Of a DNA stretch of 64,000 nucleotides, positions 35,126 through 45,112 are shown piece after piece. The position numbers and the translations under genes are program-made. Position 1 is the stretch's first letter. Each line of letters begins with the position of its first letter. The notes under the pieces are model-generated. The model worked only from the letters and a program-made list of their open reading frames with translations. It ran no database searches and was not told the origin of the DNA. Source of the DNA: Muscardinus avellanarius (lineage: Eukaryota; Chordata; Mammalia; Rodentia; Gliridae); NCBI GenBank assembly GCA_963383645.1, contig OY726567.1, forward strand, positions 70,686,997 through 70,750,996. The letters are read 5' to 3'.

Positions 35126-35962
35126 AATAATAAATGTATGATAGTTTCACCTTAAAAAAAAAAGAAAAAATATCCTCTGGTAAGAAGGAAAGCAAAAAGA
35201 AATATTGAAATGTTATCTCTAAGTCATCAAAAGCTTGATATCAGATAAATGAATCTGTTATGTGAGATTATCATTGTTAATTTTGGATAAATTGCCATAA
35301 TACTAGATGTCAACCACTAAGCCAAGCATGGGAAGGAGGGATGGGGAGAGAATGGGGTGAGGATCGGGTAGGGGCTAACTGGGCGATGTGTGCATGTATG
35401 TCTATACGAGTTTTTTATCCCATTATGATGTATGAATACAGTGCACCAATAAAAAAATTTTTTTAAAAAAGGAAAGATAAATCAACCAGCAGGAAAAATC
35501 ACCAAACACAACTCTTTTGAATCAGAAGATACCTCCCACAGCCCAGCTGCCCTGTCTCACCAGGGACATCTAAGTTACCGCTGATGTTCTCTGGGCAGGT
35601 TCTGGAGGGGTGCTTCCCAACCCACCAGGCAAAGTCCTCCACCCACCTGAACATGGACCTGGGCCCTCTAAGAGCTCAGTGGAGAGAGCACAGGAGCAGG
35701 GCTGTGCCCCGACACCTAGACTTGGCTTTGCTGAGATCCACACTGACCCACAGGCCACGCTCTCACCTGCCTGTTCGGAGCAGTGCTCTCCCAGCCTCTG
35801 TAATTCAGCCCACAGGCCCTGCTCAGTCCCCTGGCCTACTTGAACCCCATACTACAGCTGTGGCAAGCCCAGCTTCAGACCGATGCCAAGCGTCACGTCA
35901 GTCCACCTCCTATCTCCAGCTGGCCCCCTCCTGGATCCCTGGAATCCAATAATCTTTTTGTT

Positions 35963-36455
35963 CTTTTGGTACTGGGGACTGAGCCCAGGGCCGAGGTATA
36001 CCTCCAACCCCTTTTTAAAAATGTTTATTTTGAAACAGGGTTTCACTAAGGTGATCAAGGTCTCACAGTTGCTGAGGCTGGCCTTTGAATCTGTGATCCT
36101 CCTGTCTCAGCCTCCCAAGTACTGGGATTATAGGCCCACGCACCATCTCTTAACTTCACAAAGACACATTCACTCATCCTACTGTATCCCAGTGTCCCTC
36201 ATCCTTCTCTATTCTCACCTCCACATTTAATTACCATGATCCGTCATTAAACTCACATATATTTATTCATTTATTTTTGTGGTACTAGAGATTGAACTCA
36301 GGGGTGTTCAACCTCTGAGCTACATCTCCAGCCTGATTTTATTTTTTTACTTTGAAACAGGGTCTTGCTAAGTTGTTGAGGCTGGTCTTGAACCTGAGAT
36401 CCTCCTATCTCAGCCTCCTAAGTACTGGGATTATAAACATGTGCTATAACACCTG
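35963..36455 (-). mobile_element. two antisense S-D SINEs
   Basis: 35963-36150 and 36262-36455; both halves present in each. Confidence 0.75.
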
Positions 36456-36535
36456 GCAAAATCACTCCTTTAGACATGCTCTCTCAACTCCCCTGTGCCT
36501 CTCTCTCCTTTTTTTTTTTTTTTGGGGGGGGTGTG

Positions 36536-36618
36536 TGTGTGTGGTGCTGGGGATTGAACTAAGGGCCTTGTGCTTGTAAGGCAAGCACTCCACCACTGAG
36601 CCACACTTCCAGCCTCAA
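36536..36618 (-). mobile_element. ID element (monomer), antisense
   Basis: 'gtgctggggattgaactaag', 'gtgcttgtaaggcaagcact' and 'ccaccactgagccacac' are ID landmarks. Confidence 0.7.
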
Positions 36619-36761
36619 GCCTCTCTTCTTTTTTGGCACTTGCCTAACAAAACCCCAGCTATCGTACCTACCCCTCCTCGACTGTCTGCTCTAAGCCTGG
36701 AACTTCACACAGCTGGAAACTCCATAGCCCCAAGCTGACCAGCGTCAGTTTAAATTCAGAA

Positions 36762-36975
36762 CCTCAAGGGGCATGGTGGTATACACCTGTAACCCCAGTA
36801 CTTGTGAGGCTGAGATTGGAGGATAGAAGGTTGGAAGCCAGCCTCAGGAACTTAGACTCTCAGCAACTTGGTGAGACCGTTTCAAAACAAAAAATAAAAA
36901 TGCTTGGAAGTATAGCTCAGAAGTAGAATGCCTCTGGGTTCAATTCCTAGTAACACACACACACACACACACACC
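36762..36975 (+). mobile_element. S-D SINE with (CA)n tail
   Basis: Degenerate left half; right half 'gaatgcctctgggttcaatt'; (CA)n 36954-36974. Confidence 0.75.
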
Positions 36976-37148
36976 AGAGCCCCTTGTAATGCCTTGCTTA
37001 ACCTTGGGAAGTGGCCAGGAGAGGGTTCAGGGAGCCAGGAGAATGAGTGTTCTGACCATAGACCACAATGAGCCCTACATACCATGTTGCAACCCCAAGG
37101 CCATGTCCTGATCACAAGCCCAGCTGTGTTACAATCAAAATAACAGAG

Positions 37149-37580
37149 TCTGCCAGGCCTGGTGGCACATGCTTGTAATCCCAGCATTCAGGAGGGGGAG
37201 ACTGGAGCATCGCAGTTCAGCCTCAGCTGCTTAGCAAGGCCCTTCACAACTCAGAGAGACTGAGTTTCAAAACTAAAAAGACTAAGCCGGGCGTGGTGGC
37301 GCACGCTTGTAATCCCCGCACTTGGGAGGCTGAGACAGGAGGATCGCACAGGTTCGAAGCCAGCCTCAGCTACTTAGTGAGACCCTGTTTCCAAATAAAA
37401 TATAAAATGGGTCTGGGAGTATAGCCCGGAAGTAGAAAGCCTCTGGGTTCCACCCCCAGTACCACCAAAATAAATAAATAAATAAATAAAAATAAAAAGA
37501 CTAAAAAATAGGACTGGTGGTGCAGCTCAGAGGTACAATGCCCCTGGGTTCCATCTCGAGTACCGAGGAAAAAAAAAATA
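37149..37580 (+). mobile_element. S-B SINE nested in an S-C SINE
   Basis: Outer 37149-37287 and 37493-37580; inner 37288-37492 with (AAAT)n tail. AAAAGACTAA stands at both junctions. Confidence 0.85.
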
Positions 37581-37892
37581 AAACAAAACAGAGTCTGACC
37601 TGTCCTTGAAGGCCCTATCAGGATCTGGGAGATGAGGAAACACCGTGAGTCATCTTGTGACTACCAATTGACATCATCCTTACATACAGCCTCCTACCAC
37701 CCCTCACAAAAGTCTCCTTGTAAAACAGGAGCCATGAACCCCAAATGCTTCTTACTCTGGAGATTGCCTGCATTCTCTCTTGAATGTGTATTTCATGTTT
37801 TCCTAAGTTGATAGCTCTCCTCTTTGTCGTGGAAAGTCTTTTCCAACCCATGGTCTATGCCAGGATACCTCTAACCTCAAAGGCTTTTATAT

Positions 37893-38076
37893 CTCTTTTA
37901 TTTCTTTGGTACTGGGGGTTGAACTCAGGGGTGTTCTACCTCCAAGCTACACCTGAACCCGGCTTTATTTATCTTGAAATAGGGTTTCATTAAATTGCTG
38001 AGGCTCACCTGCGATCCTCCTGTCTCAGCCTCCCAAGGACAGGAATTACAGGTGTGGGCCACCATACCGGGCTTTC
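37893..38076 (-). mobile_element. antisense S-D SINE
   Basis: 'gggggttgaactcagggg' to 'ccaccataccgggct'. Confidence 0.78.
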
Positions 38077-38454
38077 CTATTTTACTATAGCTAACAACCT
38101 GTGACTGATCTACCACTTCTCTCATGCCTCCAACTGATTTCTCATCCCGAAGAACTTTAAAACACCTAAATCAGATGACATCTCATCTCTACTAGAGACC
38201 TTCCCAAGCTTTCCTCTTTCAACTGGAGAAGGCAAAGTCCTTCTGAGGCCACGGGTCCCACTGGACCACTGCTCCCCCTCCCCCAATAGCGCCTCCTTTT
38301 CTCTCTCTTCCTCACTTGGCCCCAAGACACACTGGCCTCCTCTATGTTCACCCTGCACTGGATGTTGTTCCAGCTACTAAGGAGTCCCACCTCCACTCTC
38401 CATCCCCCCGCTGTGATTTTTCTCCAGGGTACACATCACCTGGTATGATTTGCT

Positions 38455-38775
38455 TTTTTTTTTTTTTTTTGGTGGTACTGGAGGTGGAACCCAGGGGCTT
38501 TCTACCTCCGCCTCCGGGCTATACTCCCAGACCCATTTTATATTTTATTTGGAAACAGGGTCTCACTAAGTTGCTGAGAGCCTAAGTAGCTGAGGCTGGC
38601 TTCGAACCTGCGCGATCCTCCTGTCTCAGCCTCCCAAGCGCGGGGATTACAAGTGTGCGCCACCACGCCCGGCTAGCTTCTTCTTTTTTTTTTAGGGTCT
38701 GGGGATGGAACCCAGGGGCATTCTACCACCGGGTCCCACCAAGTTGCAGAGGGGCTCACTAGGTAGTTGAGGCTG
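38455..38775 (-). mobile_element. antisense S-B SINE and a partial S-C SINE beside the CpG island
   Basis: 38455-38674 complete; 38683-38775 right half plus part of left. Confidence 0.8.
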
Positions 38776-38934
38776 CTCTATTTTTTTTTTTTTTCACTGC
38801 TGCTTGAACGACGCCAACGCACTTGAGGAGCCCGGAACGCTTACTGAAGGAGTGGCTCAATCAATCTATCAATCAATTGTGGAAGAGCATGCTTATAACA
38901 GGAAAGGAACGCGCAAAAGCCCCGGCGGGCAACC

Positions 38935-39570
38935 CGGGCTCTCTGAGTTCCGACGCGCATCTTCCCGGGAGACAGGCCAGACCTCGGCGACGGTGCACGC
39001 CCCCAGCCACCTGGAACCTGCCGGGCTTATTATGGACGCGCAGGCGTCCGGGGTGGCGGACCTCGCGGCTGCCCGCTGCCCCTTCCCGAGCCGCGCGCGT
39101 CCCGATACGTAGGCAACCCCACGTGGAGAGGCCATACCTCGGCGGGCACGCGCAACGCCGCGCAGGACAAGGGTCTCCTCAAAGCCACAGACCGACCGGA
39201 ACCCTGTCCAGGCCCCAAGATCTACCGGCGCCCAGCTGCGTCTACCTGGGTGCGCCCGCAGCTCCGCCAGCGCCGGCTTCTGCCAGGCCCCGTCCCAGGT
39301 ACGCGCCAGACCCACCTTCAAGAGTACGGCGCCTCCCATTGGGCGAGGCGTGCCTCCGTCTTCACGTCGACCAATGAAGCGGCGGCCTCGCCGGAGCGGT
39401 GTCCGGCGCGGGAAGGTGTCGTCATCTTTTCGAGCCCCGGCTCCTGGGGGAGCGGCCGGTTGCCGAGGCAACCCGCGGACACTTGCTGCCAGGCTAGTGC
39501 TGCTGCGTAGCCCGAGAGAGGTAGGCGCAAAGCCCAACACGGGAGTTGGTGGAGAGTTCCTGCGGGTGAG
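38935..39570 (-). promoter_or_regulatory. C7orf50: CpG island, probable C7orf50 promoter (bidirectional?)
   Basis: Repeat-free GC/CpG-rich stretch between a SINE block (ending ~38775) and a SINE at 39622. It sits where the human C7orf50 start would lie: about 11 kb beyond the ZFAND2A 3' end. It contains a perfect RFX-type palindrome (39458-39473), the palindrome CCACGTGG (39119-39126) and CCAAT boxes in both orientations (39371-39375 plus, 39338-39342 minus). A plausible minus-strand donor is CCCAG|GTAGAC (GT at 39245-39246). On the plus strand, AGAG|GTAGGC (39521) could be a donor for a divergent transcript. Long frames on both strands here are a by-product of base composition. Confidence 0.7.
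39458..39473. promoter_or_regulatory. RFX X-box palindrome
   Basis: GGTTGCCGAGGCAACC is a perfect inverted repeat (7-bp arms, GA centre) and fits the RFX-family X-box GTTRCC-N2-GGYAAC. It lies inside the CpG island near the expected C7orf50 start. Confidence 0.6.
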
Positions 39571-39621
39571 GCCCACCTGTGGGCAGGTAGACTTGGTGCT
39601 GAGTCCTTAAAACTCAGTTGC

Positions 39622-39810
39622 AGCCGGGCGTAGTGTGCACGCTTGTAATCCCAGTACTTGGGGAGGCCGAGACAGGAGAATCGCAGGTTTGCAACCAGCC
39701 TCGGCAATTTAGTGAGACTCTCTGTTTCAAATTAAAAGAATAAAATCGAGCTGGGAGTGTAGCGTGGCGGTGGACTGCCCCTGAGTTCCATCTCCAATAC
39801 CATAAAAAGA
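39622..39810 (+). mobile_element. B1-dID SINE, S-D
   Basis: 'gccgggcgtagtgtgcacg' to 'ccaataccataaaaa'. First repeat after the CpG island. Confidence 0.8.
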
Positions 39811-40087
39811 AAAAGGAAAAATAAAAAACCTGAGTTGCGGAAGGACAGGTGCTAGAAAATGAAAACCAAGGATAGGGATTGTCACTGTATTACTTGTGTG
39901 CCATCTTAAAATGCAACAAGGCTACGCGTGGATGTCTACAAAGGCAACAAGGATGGAAGCTCACCAGGACAGCAGCTCGAGAGGCCTCTGGGTAGGGTGA
40001 GGTGAAGTTGGACACAAAACTGCAAAGATCATCCTCTGGTCAGTGAGGAGTAGACACGAGATAGAAGAAATAAAAAGCATTGGGTAA

Positions 40088-40922
40088 ACTGGGCAGCACT
40101 GCATATCTGTAACCCAAGACTTGGGAGATTGAAACCGGAGGATGGAAGTGCAAGCTCAGCCTCAGCATCTGGTGACACCCTCAGCAACTTAGAACCTGTT
40201 TTTTGTTTAGTTTTGTTTGTTTGTTTATTTGTTTGTTGTGGGTCTGAGGATGGAATCCAGGGACATTCCATCCTCAAGCTTAGGACATTCCCTCCTCAAG
40301 CATAGACTTTCAAGTTATACCCCCTGCTCTATTTTTTATTCTTTATTTTGAAACAGGGTCTCATTAAGGTGCAGAGGGCCTCACTAACTAGCTGAGGCTG
40401 GCAGTGTAATGCGATCCTCCTGTCTCAGCCTCTCAAATGTTGGGATTACAAGTGTGCGCCACCACGACTGGTTTAGACCCTGTTTTAATTTTTGTGTGTG
40501 TGTGTGTGTGTGTGGTACTGGGGGTGGAACCCAGAGGCTTTCTACCTCCGGGCTATACTCCCAGACCTATTTTATATTTTATTTGGAAACAGGGTCTCAC
40601 TAAGTTGCTGAGAGCCTCACTAAGTAGCTGAGGCTGGCTTCGAACCCATGTGATCCTCCTGTCTCAGCCTCCCAAGCGTGGGGATTACAAGCATGCACCA
40701 CCACGCCCAGCCCCTGTTTTAAATTTTTAAAAAGCCGGGAGTAGTGGCGCACGCTTGTAATCCCCACGCTTGGGAGGCGGAGACAGGAGGATCTGCGCAG
40801 GTTCGAATCCAGCCACACTGGCTTAAGAGACCCTGTTTCCAAATAAAAGTATAAAATAGAAAATAGGTCTGGGAGTGTAGCCCGGAGGTAGAAGGGTTTC
40901 CAGGAACCCCAGAACCCCAGTA

Positions 40923-40957
<35 letters not shown>

Positions 40958-41020
40958 TTTTAAAGGGCTGAGGGTGTAGTCTGAAGACAGAATGCTCTGA
41001 GTCCAATCCCTAATACCAAA
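40088..41020 (+). mobile_element. multi-layer SINE nest ending at the PRAME retrocopy
   Basis: Outer S-D copy 40088-40200 with its right half at 40963-41020. Between them: antisense S-C (40230-40472), antisense S-B (40515-40712, (GT)n tail 40493-40513) and sense S-A (40731-40925, (CA)n to 40956). Confidence 0.78.
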
Positions 41021-41140
41021 AATAAAAACAGGAGGAAGAGCTTCAGAAGCGCCAGGGAGTGAAGAGCCCTGAAGCCACTGCCTGGTCCTCGACACCCAGC
41101 GCTGCCACCCTCTGTCCAGGTCTGAAACAGCAAGATAGTC

Positions 41141-42697
41141 ATGGAGGCCCCGCCATCTCTCCAGAAGCTGGTCCTGCAGAGCCTGCTGACCAACCTGCCC
41201 GCCCACAGCCTTCCTCTTGAGGACCTGCCCCACCTTCTGTTTCTAGAACTCTTCAAGGAGGCTTTTGTGGGGGGTCACAAGGAGACCCTGCGGGCCATGG
41301 TGCAGGGCTGGCCCTTCACCTGCCTCCCTCTGGGGTCCCTGATGAGGCAATTCTGGAATTTCTCCTTCCACCATAAAATTGACTACCACAAGATGGTGCC
41401 TCACTTGAGAAAGAAGGAACAGATGGAGGTCCTGAGAGCTCTGCTCGACGGGATGAGCATGGTGCTTGCCCAGAAGGCTCGGCCCAGGTGTAAGCTGCGA
41501 GTGCTGGATTTGCGGGAAGTGCACGCAGACTTCTGGAGCAGTGGGCCTAGAGCCTGGCCCGGGGCCCACTCGCCAGAGGCCGTGTGGGAGGAGCTGAGAG
41601 CCAGGCACGCGCCAAGGAGCCTGTCCAAGAAGCCCTTCACGGTGATAATGGACATTGTCACGGAAGTGTTTATTGAGGGCAACATCTTTGACGACTGCAT
41701 CTTAAAGTGGGCCAAGGAGAGGAAAGCTCTGCTCCACGTATGCAGTAAGAAGATGAAGATCAAGAGCTACAAATACTCTGAAATACAGGAAGTGCTACGT
41801 TGTGTCCGACTGCAATGCATCCAGGAGCTGGAAGTGGATGCTTTCTGGTGTCGGTGGTTCATGAGAAATTTTGCTCATTACCTTCCCAGGATGAAAAACC
41901 TCCACATCTTTTGCCTCTACCAACTGAGTCCAGAAACACAAACTTCCCCCATTCAAAATAGATGGTATTCCTTCCTCTATGCTGTCCATTTGGGGGAGAT
42001 GAGGAGCCTTCGGGAGGTTCACATAGATGGCGTGTTCTTCCTTTATGGAAGATTGCATATGATCCTGAGGAACCTGACGCCACTGAAATCGCTCTGCTTG
42101 AGGTCAAGCCCACTCAGGAAATCGGACATGCAGCACCTGGCCCAGGCTCCCAGCACCAGACGGCTGAAGCACCTGGACCTGAGGAACATCTCCATGACGG
42201 GGTTCAGCCCTGAGCCCCTGAAAGTTCTGCTGGAGAGGGTGACGGGCACCCTGGAGACGCTGATGGTAGAGAACTGTGAGCTCACGGACGCCCAGTTCCA
42301 GGCCCTGATGCCAGCCCTGAGCCGCTGCTCCCAGCTCAGAACCTTCAGCTGCTGTAGGAACCCCATCTCCATGGACGTCCTGAAGGAGCTGCTGGGCCAC
42401 ACTGCCAGGCTGAGCCGCTTGAGCCAGGGCCTCTACCCGGTCCCTCTGCAGAGCCAGGATGGGGCTGAGACCTCTCCGCTGGCACATCTACATAGAAGAA
42501 TCGGCTCAGTTGGCGTGGAGCTGATTGAGTTCCTGAAGGACATAAAGCCTTCCCACGATGTCAGTTTTTCTACTTACTATTGTAACCAATGTTATTGGTG
42601 TGAATTCCATAGCTTGAAGCCTGATGGCAGCTGGAAAGTCACAAAAGAGTATCGAGCTCAAAGCTGCAAACTCAATTGTACACCTGACAGTCATTAA
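41141..42697 (+). CDS. PRAME-family protein, intact single-exon retrogene
   Basis: 518 codons without interruption from ATG (G at -3 and +4, good initiation context) to TAA. The product is a PRAME/PRAMEF-type leucine-rich-repeat protein; family members act as substrate receptors of Cul2 ubiquitin ligases and are mostly expressed in germline or tumour cells. Family signatures: the Leu-rich N terminus (residues 7-40), AMVQGWPFTCLPLG (52-65), LRALLDG (98-104), LRVLDLR (119-125), the SKK-PFTVIMDIV segment, then LRR-type blocks such as LKHLDLRN and the SPEPLKVLLERVTGTLETL region. The C-terminal tail is unusually Cys-rich (three Cys at 481, 484, 487). PRAME genes normally have several coding exons; this one has none of the introns, a poly(A) signal at the stop, and an A-rich tail. 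I cannot say which family member is the parent. Confidence 0.9.
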   Translation: MEAPPSLQKLVLQSLLTNLPAHSLPLEDLPHLLFLELFKEAFVGGHKETLRAMVQGWPFTCLPLGSLMRQFWNFSFHHKIDYHKMVPHLRKKEQMEVLRALLDGMSMVLAQKARPRCKLRVLDLREVHADFWSSGPRAWPGAHSPEAVWEELRARHAPRSLSKKPFTVIMDIVTEVFIEGNIFDDCILKWAKERKALLHVCSKKMKIKSYKYSEIQEVLRCVRLQCIQELEVDAFWCRWFMRNFAHYLPRMKNLHIFCLYQLSPETQTSPIQNRWYSFLYAVHLGEMRSLREVHIDGVFFLYGRLHMILRNLTPLKSLCLRSSPLRKSDMQHLAQAPSTRRLKHLDLRNISMTGFSPEPLKVLLERVTGTLETLMVENCELTDAQFQALMPALSRCSQLRTFSCCRNPISMDVLKELLGHTARLSRLSQGLYPVPLQSQDGAETSPLAHLHRRIGSVGVELIEFLKDIKPSHDVSFSTYYCNQCYWCEFHSLKPDGSWKVTKEYRAQSCKLNCTPDSH

Positions 42698-42701
42698 TAA
42701 A
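42696..42701 (+). terminator. poly(A) signal overlapping the PRAME stop codon
   Basis: The stop codon TAA (42695-42697) runs into AATAAA as TAATAAA, so the 3'UTR is only ~30 nt before the A-rich tail. Confidence 0.8.
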
Positions 42702-42934
42702 GCTTGTGCCTAGCGGGCACTGGCAAAGGAGAAAAAATAAAAATAAAAAAATAAAAATAAAAACAAACAAGGAAAAAAAACTGCACAAACTAGTGCTCTC
42801 TAGTTTCACTCTCCGGATAATTAGCTTCTTTCTAGTATCTTGCTATTACAAGTAATTTATAATACATTACTGGTTTTTCTCCCTTGTGCATATAACAGAA
42901 GAGTCTCTAGAATGCATAGACTAAGACTTGCTGG

Positions 42935-43115
42935 GAGCAGGGCAGGGTATCACACACCTGTAATCCCAGTATTTAGGAGGCTAAGACAGGAGGATCACAG
43001 GTCCATGGCCAGCCTCAGCAACTCGTGAGGCCCTCAGCAACTTAGCAAGACCCTATTTCAAAATAAAATAGGTCTCAATCCTCAGTATCACACACATACA
43101 CAAAAAAAGACTTGT
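42935..43115 (+). mobile_element. B1-dID SINE, S-D
   Basis: Left half complete; right half reduced to 'ggtctcaatcctcagtatc'. Confidence 0.75.
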
Positions 43116-43257
43116 TGGGCCACAGGAATTAACATGTACAATTTTCTTTGAAGATTCAGTTTTCAAACAGGTCCAACTGACTTCTCACCATGACCATACA
43201 GCTCCCCTGAGAAAACATACATAAGATTAAATAATATATAATAAAATATGAATGTTT

Positions 43258-43465
43258 ATGCTGGGTGTGGTGGCACACGCTTGTACACCCAGTACTTGGA
43301 AGGCTGAGACAGGAGGATTCCAGGTTCGTGGCCAGCCTCAGCTACTTAGTGAAGCCCTCCACAACCTAGTGAGACTCTGTTTCAAAATCAAGAATAAAAA
43401 ATATAGCTGGGGGTGTAGCTTGGAGGTAGAATGCCCCTGGGCTCAATCCGCAGTACCTCAAAAAA
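43258..43465 (+). mobile_element. B1-dID SINE
   Basis: 'gctgggtgtggtggcacacg' to 'caatccgcagtacctc'; tail runs into (TA)n. Confidence 0.82.
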
Positions 43466-43551
43466 AAAAATATATATATATATATGTTTATAATGCATGG
43501 TTGGTTTTGCTTATTTAGCTCTGGAAATGTACAGATAGAAAATGCATATCA

Positions 43552-44009
43552 AGCCGGGCATGGTGGCACATGCTTGTAATCCCAGCATTCGGGAGGCTGA
43601 GACTGGAGGATCGCGGTTTGCGGACAGCCTCACCTACTTAGTGAGGCTTCTGCAACTCAGTGAGACCGGGTTTCAAAATAAAGAATAAAAAATAGGGCCG
43701 GGGGTGGTGGCGCACACCTGTAATCCCCACGCTTGGGAGGCGGAGACAGGATCGCGCTGGTTCGGAGCCAGCCTCGCTGGCTTAAGAGACCCTGTTTCCA
43801 AATAAAAAGTATAAAATAGGTCTGGGAGTGAGGCCCATCGTAGAAGGGCTTCCAGGAACCCCAGTACCACCAAAAAAAAAAAAAAAAATAGGGCAGGGGG
43901 TGTAGCTCGGAGGTCAAATGCCCCTGGGCTCCATCCCCAGACCAGGAAAGAAAGGAAGGAAGGAAGGAAGGAAGGAAGGAAGGAAAGAAGGAAGGAAGGA
44001 AGGAAGGAA
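43552..44009 (+). mobile_element. S-A SINE nested in an S-C SINE, (AAGG)n tail
   Basis: Outer 43552-43696 and 43888-43944; inner 43697-43887; (AAGG)n 43946-44009. Confidence 0.85.
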
Positions 44010-44052
44010 GATGCATATCAGCTTCCTATTAAGGATAGTTAAAAGGCTGATC

Positions 44053-44670
44053 CAAGCCGGGTGGTGTGGCACACACCTGTAATCCCAGTATCTGGGAGGC
44101 TGAGACAGAAGGATCAGAGGTTCCAGTATAGCCTCAGCAAGTGGCGAGACCCTCATCAACCTAGCAAGACGCTGTTTCCAAATAAAAATAAAATAGAGCC
44201 GGGCGTGGTGGCGCACGCTTGTAATCTTCGCGCTTGGGAGGCGGAGACAGGAGGATCGTGCAGGTTTGAAGCCAGCCACGCTGGCGTAAGAGACCCTGTT
44301 TCAAAAATATAAAATAGGTCTGGGAGGCCGGGCGTGGTGGCGCACGCTTGTAATCCCCGCGCTTGGGAGGCGGAGACAGGAGGATCACGCAGGTTCGAAG
44401 TCAGCCGCGCGCTGGCTTAAGAGACCCTGTTTCCAAATAAAAATTATAAAATAGGTCTGGGAGTGTAGCCCGGAGGTAGAAGGGCTTCCAGGAACCCCAG
44501 TACCACCTAAAAAAAAAAAAAAAATGTTTCTGGGAGTGTAGCCCGGAGGTAAAAGGGCTTCCAGGAACCCCAGTACCACCAAAAAATAAAAATAAAAATA
44601 AATAAATAAAATAGGGCTGGGAGTGTAGGTCAGAGGTAGAGTGTCCCTGGGTTCAATCCTCAGTATCACA
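44053..44670 (+). mobile_element. three-level SINE nest (S-D > S-A > S-A)
   Basis: Outer S-D 44053-44197 and 44612-44670; middle S-A 44198-44327 and 44525-44611; inner S-A 44328-44524. The inner copy splits the middle right half just after 'ggtctgggag'. Confidence 0.88.
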
Positions 44671-44734
44671 AAAAGTCCCCAGTACCACAATAAAAATAAA
44701 AAGCTGATCCAAATATAAAAATTCACATAGCGGA

Positions 44735-45112
44735 ATGTTAAAACATTTGTCTAGTGTGCGTGTGGCCTTGGGTTCAATCACAAGCATGGGGGGAAAAAAA
44801 ATTTGGTCTTTTTTTTTTTTTGGAGGGCAGGGTCCTGGGAATTTAACCCAGAGGGCATTTACCTCTGAGCTATACCCACAGCATTTTTTACATTTATTTA
44901 CTTAATTATTTTTTTGGTATTACTGGGGATTCAACCCAGGGCTATTTGACATCTAAACTACACTCCCAGCCCTTTTTAAAAAATATTGAAGTAGGGTTTC
45001 ACTAAGTTGATGATGGCCTTGCTAAATTGCTGAGGTTAGCCTTGAACCTGTGATCCTCTTTTCTCAGCCTCCCAAGTACTGGGATTACAGGCATGTAATA
45101 CTGTGCCCAGCT
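44735..45112. mobile_element. ID-like monomer (plus) and two antisense SINEs
   Basis: 44735-44800 plus 'gccttgggttcaatcacaag'; 44806-44890 minus right half; 44905-45112 minus S-D. Confidence 0.65.

Larger units (their letters stand above)
32553..35472 (+). mobile_element. composite LINE-1 element: 5'UTR, ORF1, antisense L1 piece, 3'UTR, no sense ORF2
   Basis: The element starts GACTTCCAGAAAGATGGC, a usual L1 5' end, runs through ~945 bp of 5'UTR with tandem units, then ORF1 (33498-34414). No sense reverse transcriptase follows. From about 34545 to 35125 the sequence is the reverse complement of the C-terminal ORF2 region of an older, diverged L1. The end (35160-35472) is a 3'UTR finishing gtgcaccAATAAA and an A-rich tail; a second copy of that 3' end lies at 60401. 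The 12-bp AAAGATAAATCA flanks the whole unit (32541-32552 and 35473-35484). Confidence 0.8.
41031..42780 (+). mobile_element. processed retrocopy unit of the PRAME-family mRNA
   Basis: The unit comprises about 110 bp of 5' sequence, the ORF, AATAAA (42696-42701) and an A-rich tail from about 42731. A 13-bp string AAAAATAAAAACA stands at both ends (41018-41030 and 42753-42765), a possible target-site duplication. The low complexity of the string weakens that reading. The 5' copy is the tail of an older SINE. Confidence 0.7.

Noticed and set aside
38893..39576. 227-codon minus-strand frame and 184-codon plus-strand frame in the CpG island
   Set aside because: GC-rich island sequence lacks stops on both strands; there is no family resemblance, and the expected feature here is a promoter with an untranslated exon.
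41243..42487. Minus-strand frames of 119-127 codons over the PRAME gene
   Set aside because: Shadows of a long GC-rich coding frame; no independent start context or similarity.
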